Source of the DNA: Lysinibacillus alkalisoli
GTDB taxonomy: Bacteria > Bacillota > Bacilli > Bacillales_A > Planococcaceae
NCBI RefSeq assembly: GCF_014643595.1
Contig: NZ_BMJT01000010.1
Coordinates: forward strand, 17,841-81,840
DNA: 64,000 bases
Direction of reading: 5' to 3'
Under the pieces are notes generated by a model. That model saw nothing but the letters and a program-made list of their open reading frames with translations, made no database searches and was not told the origin of the DNA. A program made the position numbers and the translations under genes. Below are positions 44,931 through 55,655 of the stretch, piece by piece; the stretch's first letter is position 1, and each line of letters begins with the position of its first letter.

Positions 44931-45686
44931 ATGATTGAATTTAAAGACGTTGAAATGCAATATCCCAATGGTTTTAAAGGATTAAAAAATATTAATGTAC
45001 AAATTGCTCAAGGTGAATATGTAGCTGTCATTGGTTTATCTGGCGCTGGCAAGTCGACATTTATTCGCTGTATCAATCGTATGCACGATATTACAAAAGG
45101 CGAATTAATCGTTAATCAGACAAATGTACATCAGCTGCGTGGTAAAGAAATACGACAGTTGCGTCGTAACATCGGTATGATTTTTCAATCATTTAACCTT
45201 GTAACACGCTCTACCGCATTAAAAAATGTACTTGTATCATTTGTACCTGAGATGCCTCTTTGGCGTAAATTATTAGGCATCTTTACACAAGAGGAAAAAA
45301 GAAAAGCACTCACTGCATTAGACCAAGTTGGCATTTTAGATAAGGCATTTGTGCGTGTTGACCAATTATCAGGTGGTCAACAACAACGTGTAGCTTTAGC
45401 CCGCACATTAGCACAAACACCTGGTATTATTCTGGCAGATGAGCCAGTTGCCTCACTCGATCCTATGACTGCTAAACAAGTGATGGGCGACTTTGCCCGT
45501 ATTAACAAAGAAATGAATATGACCGTTATTATGAATATTCACCATGTTGATTTAGCGCTTGCTTATGCTACACGTGTAATTGGCATTCGTGCTGGTGAAA
45601 TTGTTTATGACGGTCAAGCATCTGATGTGACAGAAGCTGTCTTATCTCAAATTTATAATGGACAACAGCCTGTAGAGGAGGTATAG
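44931..45686 (+). CDS. phnC: Phosphonate ABC transporter ATPase
   Basis: A 251-residue ABC ATPase with Walker A GLSGAGKST, signature LSGGQQQRVALA, Walker B IILADEPVASLD, and the PhnC-typical MIFQSFNLVTRSTALKNVL region. It is followed by two membrane genes after 3 bases, so the three form one transcript. The gene probably powers import of organophosphonates or phosphate-like anions. Confidence 0.95.
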   Translation: MIEFKDVEMQYPNGFKGLKNINVQIAQGEYVAVIGLSGAGKSTFIRCINRMHDITKGELIVNQTNVHQLRGKEIRQLRRNIGMIFQSFNLVTRSTALKNVLVSFVPEMPLWRKLLGIFTQEEKRKALTALDQVGILDKAFVRVDQLSGGQQQRVALARTLAQTPGIILADEPVASLDPMTAKQVMGDFARINKEMNMTVIMNIHHVDLALAYATRVIGIRAGEIVYDGQASDVTEAVLSQIYNGQQPVEEV

Positions 45687-45689
45687 CAT

Positions 45690-46505
45690 ATGAATTTTAA
45701 TGTATTGGCCAAACGTCATATTACATTACAAAATGGCAAAGTAGTGGTAATGAAACGCTCTACTACACCTCTTATTATCCTTATAGGGCTTATCCTTATC
45801 TATTTTTCTGTACAGATTACTGGCTTTAATATGGAAGCTATTATTAAACGAATTGACCAATTCTTTGTTATTTTGAAAGAAATGATGCAGCCTAATTTCT
45901 CTTATACAACTAAGCTATGGCAGCCATTATTCGATACTATTAAAATGTCACTACTCGGCTCAATATTAGGGGCTATTGTGGCAGTACCGATTGCTTTTTG
46001 CGCCTCATCTAATATTATAAAAAATCGCTTTATCGTAATTAGTAGTAAATTCTTTTTAAGTTTATTACGTACGTTACCTACACTTATTGTGGCTTTAATG
46101 GCTACTTTTATTTTTGGGCTAGGTACTATGGCTGGCTTTATCGCTATTTTTTTATTCACAATTGCCTACGTTGGCAAACTATTATACGAACAAATTGAAA
46201 ATGCAGATATGAAAGCCTATGAAGCTATGCATTCTATGGGGTTGACTACTGTACAATCTTTTCGTTATGCCATTCTCCCCCAAGTGTTGCCTAACTATCT
46301 TTCTACTACACTGTTTTGCTTTGAAGGTAATGTACGTTATGCCTCTATTTTAGGCTATGTAGGAGCTGGTGGTATTGGGCTATTATTAAATGAAAATTTA
46401 GGTTGGCGTAATTATGCAAATGTAGGCATGATTTTAGTCATGCTCATCGTTACCGTCTTCATTATTGAGACAATCAGTGAACACTTTAGAAAAAAATTAA
46501 TGTAG
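45690..46505 (+). CDS. phnE: Phosphonate ABC transporter permease (first copy)
   Basis: A 271-residue inner-membrane permease with about six hydrophobic helices and the binding-protein-dependent transport motif EAMHSMGLTTVQSFRYAILPQVLPNYLS. FEGNVRYASILGYVGAGGIG is the PhnE-type tail. The neighbouring gene encodes a second permease, so the transporter is probably a heterodimer, as in several Bacillales phn operons. Confidence 0.92.
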   Translation: MNFNVLAKRHITLQNGKVVVMKRSTTPLIILIGLILIYFSVQITGFNMEAIIKRIDQFFVILKEMMQPNFSYTTKLWQPLFDTIKMSLLGSILGAIVAVPIAFCASSNIIKNRFIVISSKFFLSLLRTLPTLIVALMATFIFGLGTMAGFIAIFLFTIAYVGKLLYEQIENADMKAYEAMHSMGLTTVQSFRYAILPQVLPNYLSTTLFCFEGNVRYASILGYVGAGGIGLLLNENLGWRNYANVGMILVMLIVTVFIIETISEHFRKKLM

Positions 46506-46516
46506 GAGGGCATATC

Positions 46517-47323
46517 ATGCACACTATTGAACATCAGCTATCACAAGAGCCAACGCGCCGACTCTCTAACCTTGCAACAAGTATTATTATTATCGCCCTC
46601 TTACTTTGGTCTGTTACAGCTTTTAACTTGTCTAATTTAAGTGAAAATGGCTTAACTATTGCTAAAAATATCTTTAAAGGTATCTTTAATCCTGATCTAT
46701 CCTTACTCTTTAGTATCACTAAACAAGGCGTGCCCTATTTATTAGTGGAAACAATGGCCATTGCGTTTTTAGGTACCATTGTAGGTGCTATTTTAGCTAT
46801 ACCCTTAGCTTTTTTATCCGCTTCTACGATTGTACCTAAACCGATTGCTTTTATTGTACGTCTCTTTTTAATTGTCGTGCGTACCATTCCAGCGATTGTA
46901 TATGGCTTAATGTTTGTTCGAGTTGTAGGTCTTGGACCATTTGCTGGCGTATTGACTATGTCACTCACATCTATTGGTATGTTATCTAAATTGTATGTAG
47001 ATGTCATCGAGGACTTAGATACGAGTATACTAGAGTCTATGGAATCTATTGGCTGCACCACATTTGAAAAAATACGCTATGGCATTTTTCCACAACTATC
47101 TGCCCTATTTATCTCAATTATGATTTATCGATTTGATATGAACTTACGTGATGCAGCCATTTTAGGTCTCGTTGGCGCTGGCGGGATTGGTGCTCCTTTA
47201 ATCTTTGCGATGAATGCTTACAAATGGTCAGAAGTAGGAGCCATTTTAATCGGTCTAATCGTACTCATTTTGCTTGTTGAGTTTATCTCAAATAAAATAC
47301 GTACTCAGATTGTGCGCGGTTAA
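46517..47323 (+). CDS. phnE: Phosphonate ABC transporter permease (second copy)
   Basis: A 268-residue paralogue of the previous permease: six hydrophobic helices, EAM-loop equivalent ESMESIGCTTFEKIRYGIFPQL, and MNLRDAAILGLVGAGGIGAPL near the end. It starts 11 bases after the first phnE stop, with GGAGGGC just before. A terminator follows at 47435. Confidence 0.92.
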   Translation: MHTIEHQLSQEPTRRLSNLATSIIIIALLLWSVTAFNLSNLSENGLTIAKNIFKGIFNPDLSLLFSITKQGVPYLLVETMAIAFLGTIVGAILAIPLAFLSASTIVPKPIAFIVRLFLIVVRTIPAIVYGLMFVRVVGLGPFAGVLTMSLTSIGMLSKLYVDVIEDLDTSILESMESIGCTTFEKIRYGIFPQLSALFISIMIYRFDMNLRDAAILGLVGAGGIGAPLIFAMNAYKWSEVGAILIGLIVLILLVEFISNKIRTQIVRG

Positions 47324-47434
47324 ATATAAGACGACAACGAGCTAATACATTCGACTATATTTTGTCGTGTAACGCCGCAACTATCCATTTACGAGAAGTT
47401 GTAGTTTACATCATTGCTATATGGCATATTCCTT

Positions 47435-47470
47435 AGCAACAAGTCACTAAATCGTGGCTTGTTGCTTTTC
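47435..47470 (+). terminator. Terminator after the phn operon
   Basis: AGCAACAAG and CTTGTTGCT form the stem, with a small inner CAC/GTG pairing, followed by TTTTC. Confidence 0.75.
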
Positions 47471-47580
47471 AACTTTGATCTTCATCTCGTTCGCTTAATA
47501 GTCGGCTTGACTATAATAAATATGATAAACTAAAGCATATCTTGTATCTAAAATCGTTTTATTGAAAGGAGCATTGTGCT

Positions 47581-48402
47581 ATGGATATTAACATTAATCA
47601 ATTAATTGATTATTTTGCGCATAATAAAACGAATTTTATTAATGTATTTCCAGCAAAGGTAGAAGCGAAATCCCCTGATGAGGGCCGCTCCACAACACCA
47701 CATCTTTGCGGTCTTGTCATCCCCTTATCTGGTAAAGCAAAATTCACGCTAGCGAATACCACGTATGAATTAAATGGCAATCAAATTTTACATGCATCAC
47801 CTCGCACACCTTTTAAAGTCGTTGCTGAGACCAATCTTTTTGAGTACTTGGTCATTCACTATGAATCTGAGCGCCGTGCTGAAAATGAACCTTTTGTAGA
47901 CGAGCATTATGTTATTCCTACAGGGCCTTTAACAACGATTCATACCATTACTACGCAATTAATTGAAGTCTTTGGCACACCTGGCAGTTTAGCCATCGTA
48001 AGGTCTAAAACCTGTTTTGCACAGGTAATCGAGCAAATGTTAGTAGCCGCGAAGTCACACGCTAAAACGTCGCACCCTGATAAAATGTTAAAGGCTATTG
48101 ATTATATTCACACTCACTATCAACAACCCCTCTCTGTATCCGAAATTGCTAATGATATTGGGATTGAACGGCGTAGGTTTGCTCATCTTTTTGAACAACA
48201 TACCGGTATGGCACCTAGCACCTATATTGCAGAGTACCGTATTACAAAAGCAAAATCATTACTGCGCGCCTTTAAAAACCCTATTGCCGAAATCGCCGAA
48301 CATGTAGGTTTTACAGATAGTTTTTACTTTAGTCGCGTATTTAAAAAGCATACAGGCGTATCGCCTACACAATATCGTATGCAAATTAATGATCGTCTGT
48401 GA
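47581..48402 (+). CDS. AraC-family transcriptional regulator
   Basis: A 273-residue regulator. The N-terminal cupin-like sensor domain (1-150) has CGLVIPLSGKAKFTLANTTYEL. The C-terminal pair of helix-turn-helix motifs (about 165-268) includes LSVSEIANDIGIERRRFAHLF and IAEIAEHVGFTDSFYFSRVFKKHTGVSP. It lies next to an iron-siderophore-binding protein gene, and in Bacillus an AraC-type regulator (Btr) controls such genes, so it may sense siderophore or iron-related ligand. The stop codon lies inside the terminator stem. Confidence 0.85.
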   Translation: MDININQLIDYFAHNKTNFINVFPAKVEAKSPDEGRSTTPHLCGLVIPLSGKAKFTLANTTYELNGNQILHASPRTPFKVVAETNLFEYLVIHYESERRAENEPFVDEHYVIPTGPLTTIHTITTQLIEVFGTPGSLAIVRSKTCFAQVIEQMLVAAKSHAKTSHPDKMLKAIDYIHTHYQQPLSVSEIANDIGIERRRFAHLFEQHTGMAPSTYIAEYRITKAKSLLRAFKNPIAEIAEHVGFTDSFYFSRVFKKHTGVSPTQYRMQINDRL

Positions 48403-48427
48403 CAATATATTGTTACAGACTTTTTTT
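48395..48427 (+). terminator. Terminator overlapping the stop of the AraC-family gene
   Basis: GTCTGTGACAATA pairs with TATTGTTACAGAC, then TTTTTTT. The TGA codon lies in the stem. Confidence 0.88.
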
Positions 48428-48586
48428 GCGCATAAATGCAGATATCATAGCAATGTAAATAAAAAATCCTTGATTAACATACTTATTTTCATTTATCTAT
48501 TCTATAGCTACCAGCAAAATTCTATAATGATAAGAAATTTGTCCATTCATTTCGTACGTAACATTTGTTAAAATCATCATGTAAAT

Positions 48587-48604
48587 GATAATGATAATCA
48601 TTAG
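48587..48604. promoter_or_regulatory. Fur box upstream of the siderophore-binding protein gene
   Basis: TGATAATGATAATCATTA is almost identical to the Fur consensus and lies 23 bases before the ATG of the binding-protein gene. Iron-dependent repression is expected. Confidence 0.88.
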
Positions 48605-48626
48605 TGTTAATACAGGAGGATATATA

Positions 48627-49616
48627 ATGAAAAAGTATTTTATGATTGGCTCAGCTGCATTGCTTTCTTTAACATTAGTAGCCTGTGGCGATAAATCGGC
48701 AGATAAAGAACAAGAAGATACAACGACTAACACCGAACAAGTTACAAAGAATGAGACAACTAAGAACGAAACAGCACAAGACACTACGCAAATTGTTACT
48801 TATTTAGGTGAGCAATACGAATTGCCTACTAAAATCAATAACATATTAGCAGGTAGTTTTGAAGCTATGGAGGACTCTGTTGCACTTGGGGTGCAACCTG
48901 TTGGTGTCATCGATATGGAACGCGTGCCTGAATATTTAAAGGATATGGCTAGTAAAGCCGAGCCAGTAGGTGACAAATTTGGACCAAGCCCAGAAGCAGC
49001 TATGGCTATTAAGCCGGATGTTATTATTGGTACATCCAAATGGCAACCCGATGTTATGGAAAAATTAAACAAAGTACAAACCGTCATCCCTTACTCTCAT
49101 ATCGCTAAAGACTGGAAAGAAAATTTAAGATTTTATGGGCAAATTGTCGGTAAGGAAGATAAAGCTAATGAATTAATTAGTGATTATGAAAAACAAGTTG
49201 AAAAAGTACAAGCTACTGCTAAAGAAAAATTAGCAGACCAAAACATCTTAATCATTCGTTACCGTCAAGGGCTGTACGTTTACCCACAAGATGTGTACTT
49301 GAATGACATTTTATATAATGATTTAGGCGCTCCTGTACCGCAAGTGGTAAAAGACGCTCCTTCTCAAATTGAGTTATCGATGGAAAGCTTATCAGAATTA
49401 AATCCTGATGTTATTTTCCTTCAAATTCAAGTGAATGACGAAAGCGAAGCAAATAAAATTGCTGATGACTTTAAAAATGATCCTATTGTTCAAAACTTAA
49501 ACGCGATTAAAAACGATAACGTCTTTATTAATGCCATTGACCCATTAGCTGAAGGTGGAACAGCATTATCTAAAAAAATGTTCTTAGACATTGCTTCAGA
49601 GAAGTTGTTAAAATAA
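48627..49616 (+). CDS. Iron-siderophore ABC transporter substrate-binding lipoprotein
   Basis: About 329 residues. Lipobox LVACGDK; Thr/Glu/Asn-rich linker to about residue 65; then a TroA/FecB-like binding domain with SFEAMEDSVALGVQPVGV, PDVIIGTSKWQPDVMEKL and NPDVIFLQIQV, as in FeuA- and FhuD-type proteins. The ATG at 48627 follows AGGAGGA and avoids an upstream start at 48585 that overlaps the Fur box. No permease or ATPase is beside it; the esterase starts one base after its stop. Confidence 0.88.
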   Translation: MKKYFMIGSAALLSLTLVACGDKSADKEQEDTTTNTEQVTKNETTKNETAQDTTQIVTYLGEQYELPTKINNILAGSFEAMEDSVALGVQPVGVIDMERVPEYLKDMASKAEPVGDKFGPSPEAAMAIKPDVIIGTSKWQPDVMEKLNKVQTVIPYSHIAKDWKENLRFYGQIVGKEDKANELISDYEKQVEKVQATAKEKLADQNILIIRYRQGLYVYPQDVYLNDILYNDLGAPVPQVVKDAPSQIELSMESLSELNPDVIFLQIQVNDESEANKIADDFKNDPIVQNLNAIKNDNVFINAIDPLAEGGTALSKKMFLDIASEKLLK

Positions 49617-49617
49617 T

Positions 49618-50364
49618 ATGAGAATACACGATTTTTCATTCACATCAACACACACACAATACACGTATACAATTTCATACTACATACCGGCTGACCCACA
49701 ACCACCAGAAGGTTTCCCAGTATGTTATGTCTTAGATGGTTCTTCCTATACTATGATGATGGCTGAAGCGGTTCGCTTACAAAGTCGCAATACACTGCGC
49801 ACTCATGTAGCACCTAGTATTGTTATTGGCATCGGTCATCAAGATGATATGCGTGATAGACGCTTCTTTGATTTTACTGCACCAGCAGATGCCTATAAAT
49901 ATCCTGAACGTTTTAAAGGGGATGTTGAACGACAACACGGGGGCGCTGAAGCCTTTACAAGGTTTATTGAGCAAGAACTTAAGCCTGAGGTCATGCGACG
50001 TTTCCCAATTAATCAACGAAAACAAACATTGTATGGCCATTCCTTAGGGGGCTATTTCACTTTTTGGCAATGGCTCCATCATAATGATAACTATGCCCAT
50101 TACTTAGCGATCAGTCCATCACTCTGGTGGAATGACCATCATTTATTTACAGACATTACAACACATCCTTTCACTCACACAACAACACCATTGTTTATGG
50201 CAGTTGGTGAACATGAAGGTCATATGGTTATAGATGCCAAAAAAATGCTTCCTTATGTTGAGCAAAAAACGACCACGACTAGCCTATATATTGCACCAGA
50301 TGAAAATCACGCTTCTGTTGTCCCAACAACAATGAGCCGTGCATTACGTTTTATTCATGTTTAA
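49618..50364 (+). CDS. Alpha/beta-hydrolase esterase, probably of siderophores
   Basis: A 248-residue hydrolase of the esterase D/IroE/BesA type. Nucleophile elbow GHSLGGYF with Ser at about residue 143, an acidic residue in VGEHEGHMV, and the catalytic His probably in DENHASVVP. It follows the siderophore-binding protein gene by one base, so the two are cotranslated from the Fur-regulated promoter. In Bacillus, BesA cleaves ferri-bacillibactin trilactone to release iron in the cytosol; the same role is inferred. Confidence 0.82.
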   Translation: MRIHDFSFTSTHTQYTYTISYYIPADPQPPEGFPVCYVLDGSSYTMMMAEAVRLQSRNTLRTHVAPSIVIGIGHQDDMRDRRFFDFTAPADAYKYPERFKGDVERQHGGAEAFTRFIEQELKPEVMRRFPINQRKQTLYGHSLGGYFTFWQWLHHNDNYAHYLAISPSLWWNDHHLFTDITTHPFTHTTTPLFMAVGEHEGHMVIDAKKMLPYVEQKTTTTSLYIAPDENHASVVPTTMSRALRFIHV

Positions 50365-50428
50365 AATGTGAAGAGCAGGGTACATTTTTAGTGTAAGTTA
50401 TTTTATCGAGAAAGGACGTTGAATCATT

Positions 50429-50755
50429 ATGGCAATTACAAGAATCGTAGAAAATGGGGTTCAAGCTAAGCATGCCATTGAAGCGCTTGAAGCACAAGGA
50501 TACAGCCGAGAACATATTTATATTTTTGCACATTACGAAAAGCGTTCAGAAGATATCACAAAAGAGTTGCATACTGAAGAGGTTGGTTTAAAAGAACAAG
50601 GTGTTGTACAAGCCATTAAAAATATTTTTACATCACGCGGGGATGAGCTACGCAGCCAAATGCAATCTGTTGGCCTATCCGAAAGTGAAGCGGCAGATGC
50701 TGAGGAAGAATTAGATCATGGACGTCTTGTTATCATAGCAAGTAAAGATGCATGA
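50429..50755 (+). CDS. General stress protein 17M-like (YflT domain)
   Basis: A 108-residue soluble protein with the YflT/GSP17M pattern: ITRIVENGVQAKHAIEALEAQGY, then IYIFAHYEKRSEDITKEL and the C-terminal EELDHGRLVIIA. In B. subtilis these are SigB stress proteins of unknown biochemical role. GAAAGGACG precedes the ATG. The gene ends in a strong terminator. Confidence 0.85.
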   Translation: MAITRIVENGVQAKHAIEALEAQGYSREHIYIFAHYEKRSEDITKELHTEEVGLKEQGVVQAIKNIFTSRGDELRSQMQSVGLSESEAADAEEELDHGRLVIIASKDA

Positions 50756-50768
50756 TGAAATAGCATAA

Positions 50769-50809
50769 AAAAGTACGATGATGAGCAAAATGCTCATCAT
50801 CGTACTTTT
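50769..50809. terminator. Long perfect terminator after the YflT-like gene
   Basis: AAAAGTACGATGATGAGC pairs with its exact complement around AAAAT, with T runs on both strands. Confidence 0.92.
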
Positions 50810-50841
50810 ATTTATGCATACCATGCTTCAACTATGTATCC

Positions 50842-51189
50842 TTATTTTCGGTGATATGTGTGTTTTCGCTTAGCTTGAATTTGCTCAAACCATTCCTTAT
50901 CACGCGCTTCTTTTTCCAATGTTTGTGTAAGGTTGGTTGCACAGTGATGGCAGATACGTGTGCGTGTTAGCGTGCCACAGCGTTCACAAGGAGCCCCTAT
51001 ATTAGGAAAAATAGTAGCTTTAAATTTCCCTTGTTTTGCCCATTTATATAAAAGTTGAGGCGCTACACCTGTCTTTTCTACAATTTCATCATTTGTTAAA
51101 TAACGATTATTTTTCCGTAATAAATAATGATGCAGTTCAGCGAAAATTTCTTCTTCTCGCACATCTAATTTATTAAATTGAAATTCCAT
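50842..51189 (-). CDS. Short YvyF-like zinc-ribbon protein
   Basis: About 115 residues. The helix-turn-helix-like region LTNDEIVEKTGVAPQLLYKWAKQGKF and the end PNIGAPCERCGTLTRTRICHHCATNL strongly recall the C-terminal part of YvyF/TIGR03826, with the zinc cysteines CERC and CHHC. The usual N-terminal Cys knuckle of the family is missing. AGGAGGGCG precedes the ATG at 51189, which overlaps the end of the DUF2225 gene by 17 bases. No flagellar genes are near. Confidence 0.7.
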   Translation of the reverse strand: MEFQFNKLDVREEEIFAELHHYLLRKNNRYLTNDEIVEKTGVAPQLLYKWAKQGKFKATIFPNIGAPCERCGTLTRTRICHHCATNLTQTLEKEARDKEWFEQIQAKRKHTYHRK

Positions 51190-51862
51190 CCTTTTCGCCC
51201 TCCTGCTCTTTATAATCATGGCGATAATCTTCCCAGCGATTTCTCGCGTACTTTCTGTATTTATTTGAGATATTACGATCTCCTAAAATGCGTGAAAAAC
51301 CTTTTCTCGCCTCATCAATATCGCCAATACGCAGACTAAGTTCCGCATGTAAATATTTAATACGTTCTTCTCCTTCTTTATTTTTAGCGAAGGACTGACT
51401 ATAAAATTCTCGCGCGGCTTTTAAGTAATGTAACTCCTGTCTTGTATTATTTTGCAAGCGGTAAAGCCATGCCATTTTTAATGCAAAGTTACCGAGTAAC
51501 AAGGGCTCTTCCATCGCAGCTTTTGCTACTAAATATGCTAATTTATAACTCATTAACGCATCGTCAATTGTACGCTCTGCACATAAATCAGGTTTAAATT
51601 GTAATTCTTCGATATATAATTGCTCAATAATTAATAAAAATGGGCCATATGTTCTTGTCATCGAATGGTGATATGCATAGCCACAATGTGGGCATACCGC
51701 TACTTCATATAATAACGGGTTTAAATCTTTATAAATGGGCATAAAATCGGTGTCTTCTTTTATAATTTTACAGCGATTAGGTCTTGCCTTATATGTTTTA
51801 TATAGTTTCTTACAAAAGTGGCACGTCATTTCTTTTTGATAATAATTCACATTAAATTTCAT
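51173..51862 (-). CDS. DUF2225 zinc-finger protein
   Basis: About 229 residues. N-terminal zinc ribbon: CHFCKKLY, then CPHCGYAYHHS, with a further Cys in RPNRCKI. The rest is a helical, TPR-like domain (about 80-220) with ELHYLKAAREFYSQSFAK and GDIDEARKGFSRILGD. This matches the DUF2225 family of Bacillales; the function is unknown. The ATG at 51862 follows GGAAGGGG. A possible regulatory or scaffold partner for the YvyF-like gene that overlaps it. Confidence 0.78.
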   Translation of the reverse strand: MKFNVNYYQKEMTCHFCKKLYKTYKARPNRCKIIKEDTDFMPIYKDLNPLLYEVAVCPHCGYAYHHSMTRTYGPFLLIIEQLYIEELQFKPDLCAERTIDDALMSYKLAYLVAKAAMEEPLLLGNFALKMAWLYRLQNNTRQELHYLKAAREFYSQSFAKNKEGEERIKYLHAELSLRIGDIDEARKGFSRILGDRNISNKYRKYARNRWEDYRHDYKEQEGEKDGISI

Positions 51863-52161
51863 ATCAATGTACCCCCTTCCCATTTTCATAGTAGATTTAT
51901 AACACTAACAAAATGAGTCTTTATATATAAATTTACTTCTTTTACATGAAAAACTCTAGTGTTTTTTTCATATAATCATTGCATTATCGTGACAATTATA
52001 AGCTAATTCATTCTTTTACATTTTTCTGTTCTATTTAATAGAAATTTTGTACAGTTCTAATCTCAAGGGATAAAATCACTATGGTAAGTAAAGTAATATA
52101 TTTTACATGCCAACATACCTTAACAACCTATACAAATCTACTCGCTTTATGACTGTAAAAT
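51863..52161. other. Non-coding AT-rich stretch before the DUF2225 gene
   Basis: About 300 bases with no supported gene. It holds a small imperfect hairpin (ATGAAAAA around CTCTAGTG) and, at 52081, a 23-codon frame with no convincing ribosome binding site. I see nothing else. Confidence 0.6.
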
Positions 52162-52200
52162 AAAACGAGTGATGAAGGAACTCTCCCTCACCACTCGTTT
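52162..52200 (-). terminator. Terminator after the lyase gene
   Basis: On the minus strand AAACGAGTGGTGAGGGA pairs with TCCTTCATCACTCGTTT with two non-pairing positions, followed by TATTTT. Confidence 0.8.
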
Positions 52201-52210
52201 AACATACTAT

Positions 52211-53083
52211 TCACTTCAGTTGCTGTGCGTATGCGAGACGTTCCTTAGCCATAGCTACATGAGCATAGTCAATATGGTCGCCCTCATACATAACAGCACT
52301 AACGCCTTGTTTTTCAGCCTTAGTGAATGCTTCAATCAATCCTTCATAATAACGTATCTCTTCTTCTGTAGGGGCATAAATGGCATTAACGACTTCTACG
52401 TTGGATGGATGTAGGACGAGTTCCCCATCATAGCCTAGTTGACGATTCCGTTGAGCTGCCTTTTTTAGACCCGTTAAATTATGCACATCTTGCCATAAAC
52501 CACCGATTGGTGTCTTGCCAGCAGCACGTGCCGCCATGACAGTGCGTGATTTTAAATAGATACTCTCTGTACCTTCAGGTGTCCACTGAGTACCAAGAGA
52601 ACGTTCCACGTCGCCATTTTTAGAGCTAATACCAATAATACCTGTTACTCGTTCAATCATAGCAATATCGTAAGCGAACCATAAGGCTTTTGCTGTCTCT
52701 AACATAGGTAGTATAGCGATTGTTTGTGGTGCTAAGCCTTGCGCTTGCTCAAGTAGTAAAAGTTGTTGATGCACTTGTAATACGTCTTCAACACTGGCTA
52801 CTTTAGGTAACACTACACCACTGATGCCTGGATGTGTTGCTAATCGTAAATCTTCACGTGCATAGCCTGTGAGATGTTTATTAACACGCAGCCAAATCTC
52901 TTTCTCCCATTTCACAGAAGCAAGCACGGATTTTACATTGTTACGTGCTTCTTCTTTTAAATCGATTGGTACACTGTCTTCTAAATCAAAAATAATAGCA
53001 TCTGCCACATGTTGATTACTCTGTTCTAGCCACTTCTTCTTTATCGCTGGCATAAATAATAATGTACGATAAATCCCCTTCAT
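52211..53083 (-). CDS. CitE-like CoA-ester lyase (HpcH/HpaI family)
   Basis: About 290 residues. The characteristic opening YRTLLFMPA, the metal-ligand segment IFDLEDSVP (Glu and Asp), LRVNKHLTG and the IAILPMLETAKALW region with GIISIS-type substrate residues. CitE-type lyases cleave (3S)-citramalyl-CoA or malyl-CoA type esters; the exact substrate is not readable here. The ATG at 53083 follows GGGAG. It follows the SDR gene by 18 bases. Confidence 0.82.
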   Translation of the reverse strand: MKGIYRTLLFMPAIKKKWLEQSNQHVADAIIFDLEDSVPIDLKEEARNNVKSVLASVKWEKEIWLRVNKHLTGYAREDLRLATHPGISGVVLPKVASVEDVLQVHQQLLLLEQAQGLAPQTIAILPMLETAKALWFAYDIAMIERVTGIIGISSKNGDVERSLGTQWTPEGTESIYLKSRTVMAARAAGKTPIGGLWQDVHNLTGLKKAAQRNRQLGYDGELVLHPSNVEVVNAIYAPTEEEIRYYEGLIEAFTKAEKQGVSAVMYEGDHIDYAHVAMAKERLAYAQQLK

Positions 53084-53101
53084 TTCAACTACTCCCATCC
53101 T

Positions 53102-53824
53102 TTAAGCGTTTAAGTCTGTTATCGCAGGTACAGTAATCTCTTTTACACAGGCAACTGGTGAAAGTGCCACTACACATTTTACAAGCGCAACAATATCTTG
53201 CACGGGTATGCGTGTGCCATCATACTGGTCAATAGCTTCTTGTACACCTGCTTCATAAGGCACCTCAGCTGCCAACTCGCCTGGATTAATACAGGTTACT
53301 GCAATTTTATCATCTCGCACATGCTCTCTTAAAGCATTTGTAATACCGCGTAATCCAAACTTAGAAGCAACAAATGACACTTGCGCATTATTCGTGTGTG
53401 CAAGCCCCGCTGTAGAGCCAATTACGATAATTTTACCTGATGACGATTTCCTGACATTCGGTAACAACGCCTGCAAGTATGTAATCGTTGATAGTAAATT
53501 CGTTTGGATTACTGTCGCGATATCCGCTACTTTATCGTTATCAAATGTATAGTCCTCTTCAAATCCGCGTTGCTCCCAAATGCCAACATTATAAATCACA
53601 ACGTCTACTGTCACATCTTGCAATACTTCCACCATTTTTGTAATGTCCTTTTGATGCGATAAGTCTAACGATAGCCATTGTCGCTTTACACCATCCTCTA
53701 TCATTAAGCTACTTGGTTTTGTACGCGACACCACATAAACCGTGTCACCCACCTCTGGTAACCCCTTAACAAAGGCATCGCCTAACCCTTTACTTGCTCC
53801 AAAAACGATATAAGTTTTACTCAT
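53102..53824 (-). CDS. Short-chain dehydrogenase/reductase
   Basis: About 240 residues, classical SDR fold. The cofactor motif VFGASKGLGDAFV; the YNVGIWE segment matches the usual NNAGxxx with small changes; catalytic Ser in IVIGSTAGLAH. The family Tyr of YxxxK is replaced: the equivalent stretch reads FVASKFGLRG, with Phe instead of Tyr, so normal SDR catalysis is in question. The ATG at 53824 follows GAGGTGAG. Coupled with the lyase gene downstream. Confidence 0.78.
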   Translation of the reverse strand: MSKTYIVFGASKGLGDAFVKGLPEVGDTVYVVSRTKPSSLMIEDGVKRQWLSLDLSHQKDITKMVEVLQDVTVDVVIYNVGIWEQRGFEEDYTFDNDKVADIATVIQTNLLSTITYLQALLPNVRKSSSGKIIVIGSTAGLAHTNNAQVSFVASKFGLRGITNALREHVRDDKIAVTCINPGELAAEVPYEAGVQEAIDQYDGTRIPVQDIVALVKCVVALSPVACVKEITVPAITDLNA

Positions 53825-53894
53825 CCTTCTCACCTCGACTCATTGTACCAAGTTTAAGCTACCTTCAGGCACTAGACCTTTGAATGAAATCCAT

Positions 53895-53938
53895 ATAAAA
53901 ACAGACACCAACGAAATAAAATTCGTCAGTGTCTGTTT
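53895..53938 (-). terminator. Terminator after groEL
   Basis: On the minus strand AAACAGACACTGACGAA pairs with TTCGTTGGTGTCTGTTT (one mismatch), then TT. Confidence 0.88.
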
Positions 53939-53973
53939 GCTTTAAATGAGTTTATTATACGAAGAAGCTATGA

Positions 53974-55641
<1,668 letters not shown>

Positions 55642-55655
55642 TCAATTTGATCTAT

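Noticed and set aside
52081..52152. Short reading frame of 23 codons
   Set aside because: Weak ribosome binding site, no homology and no supporting context.
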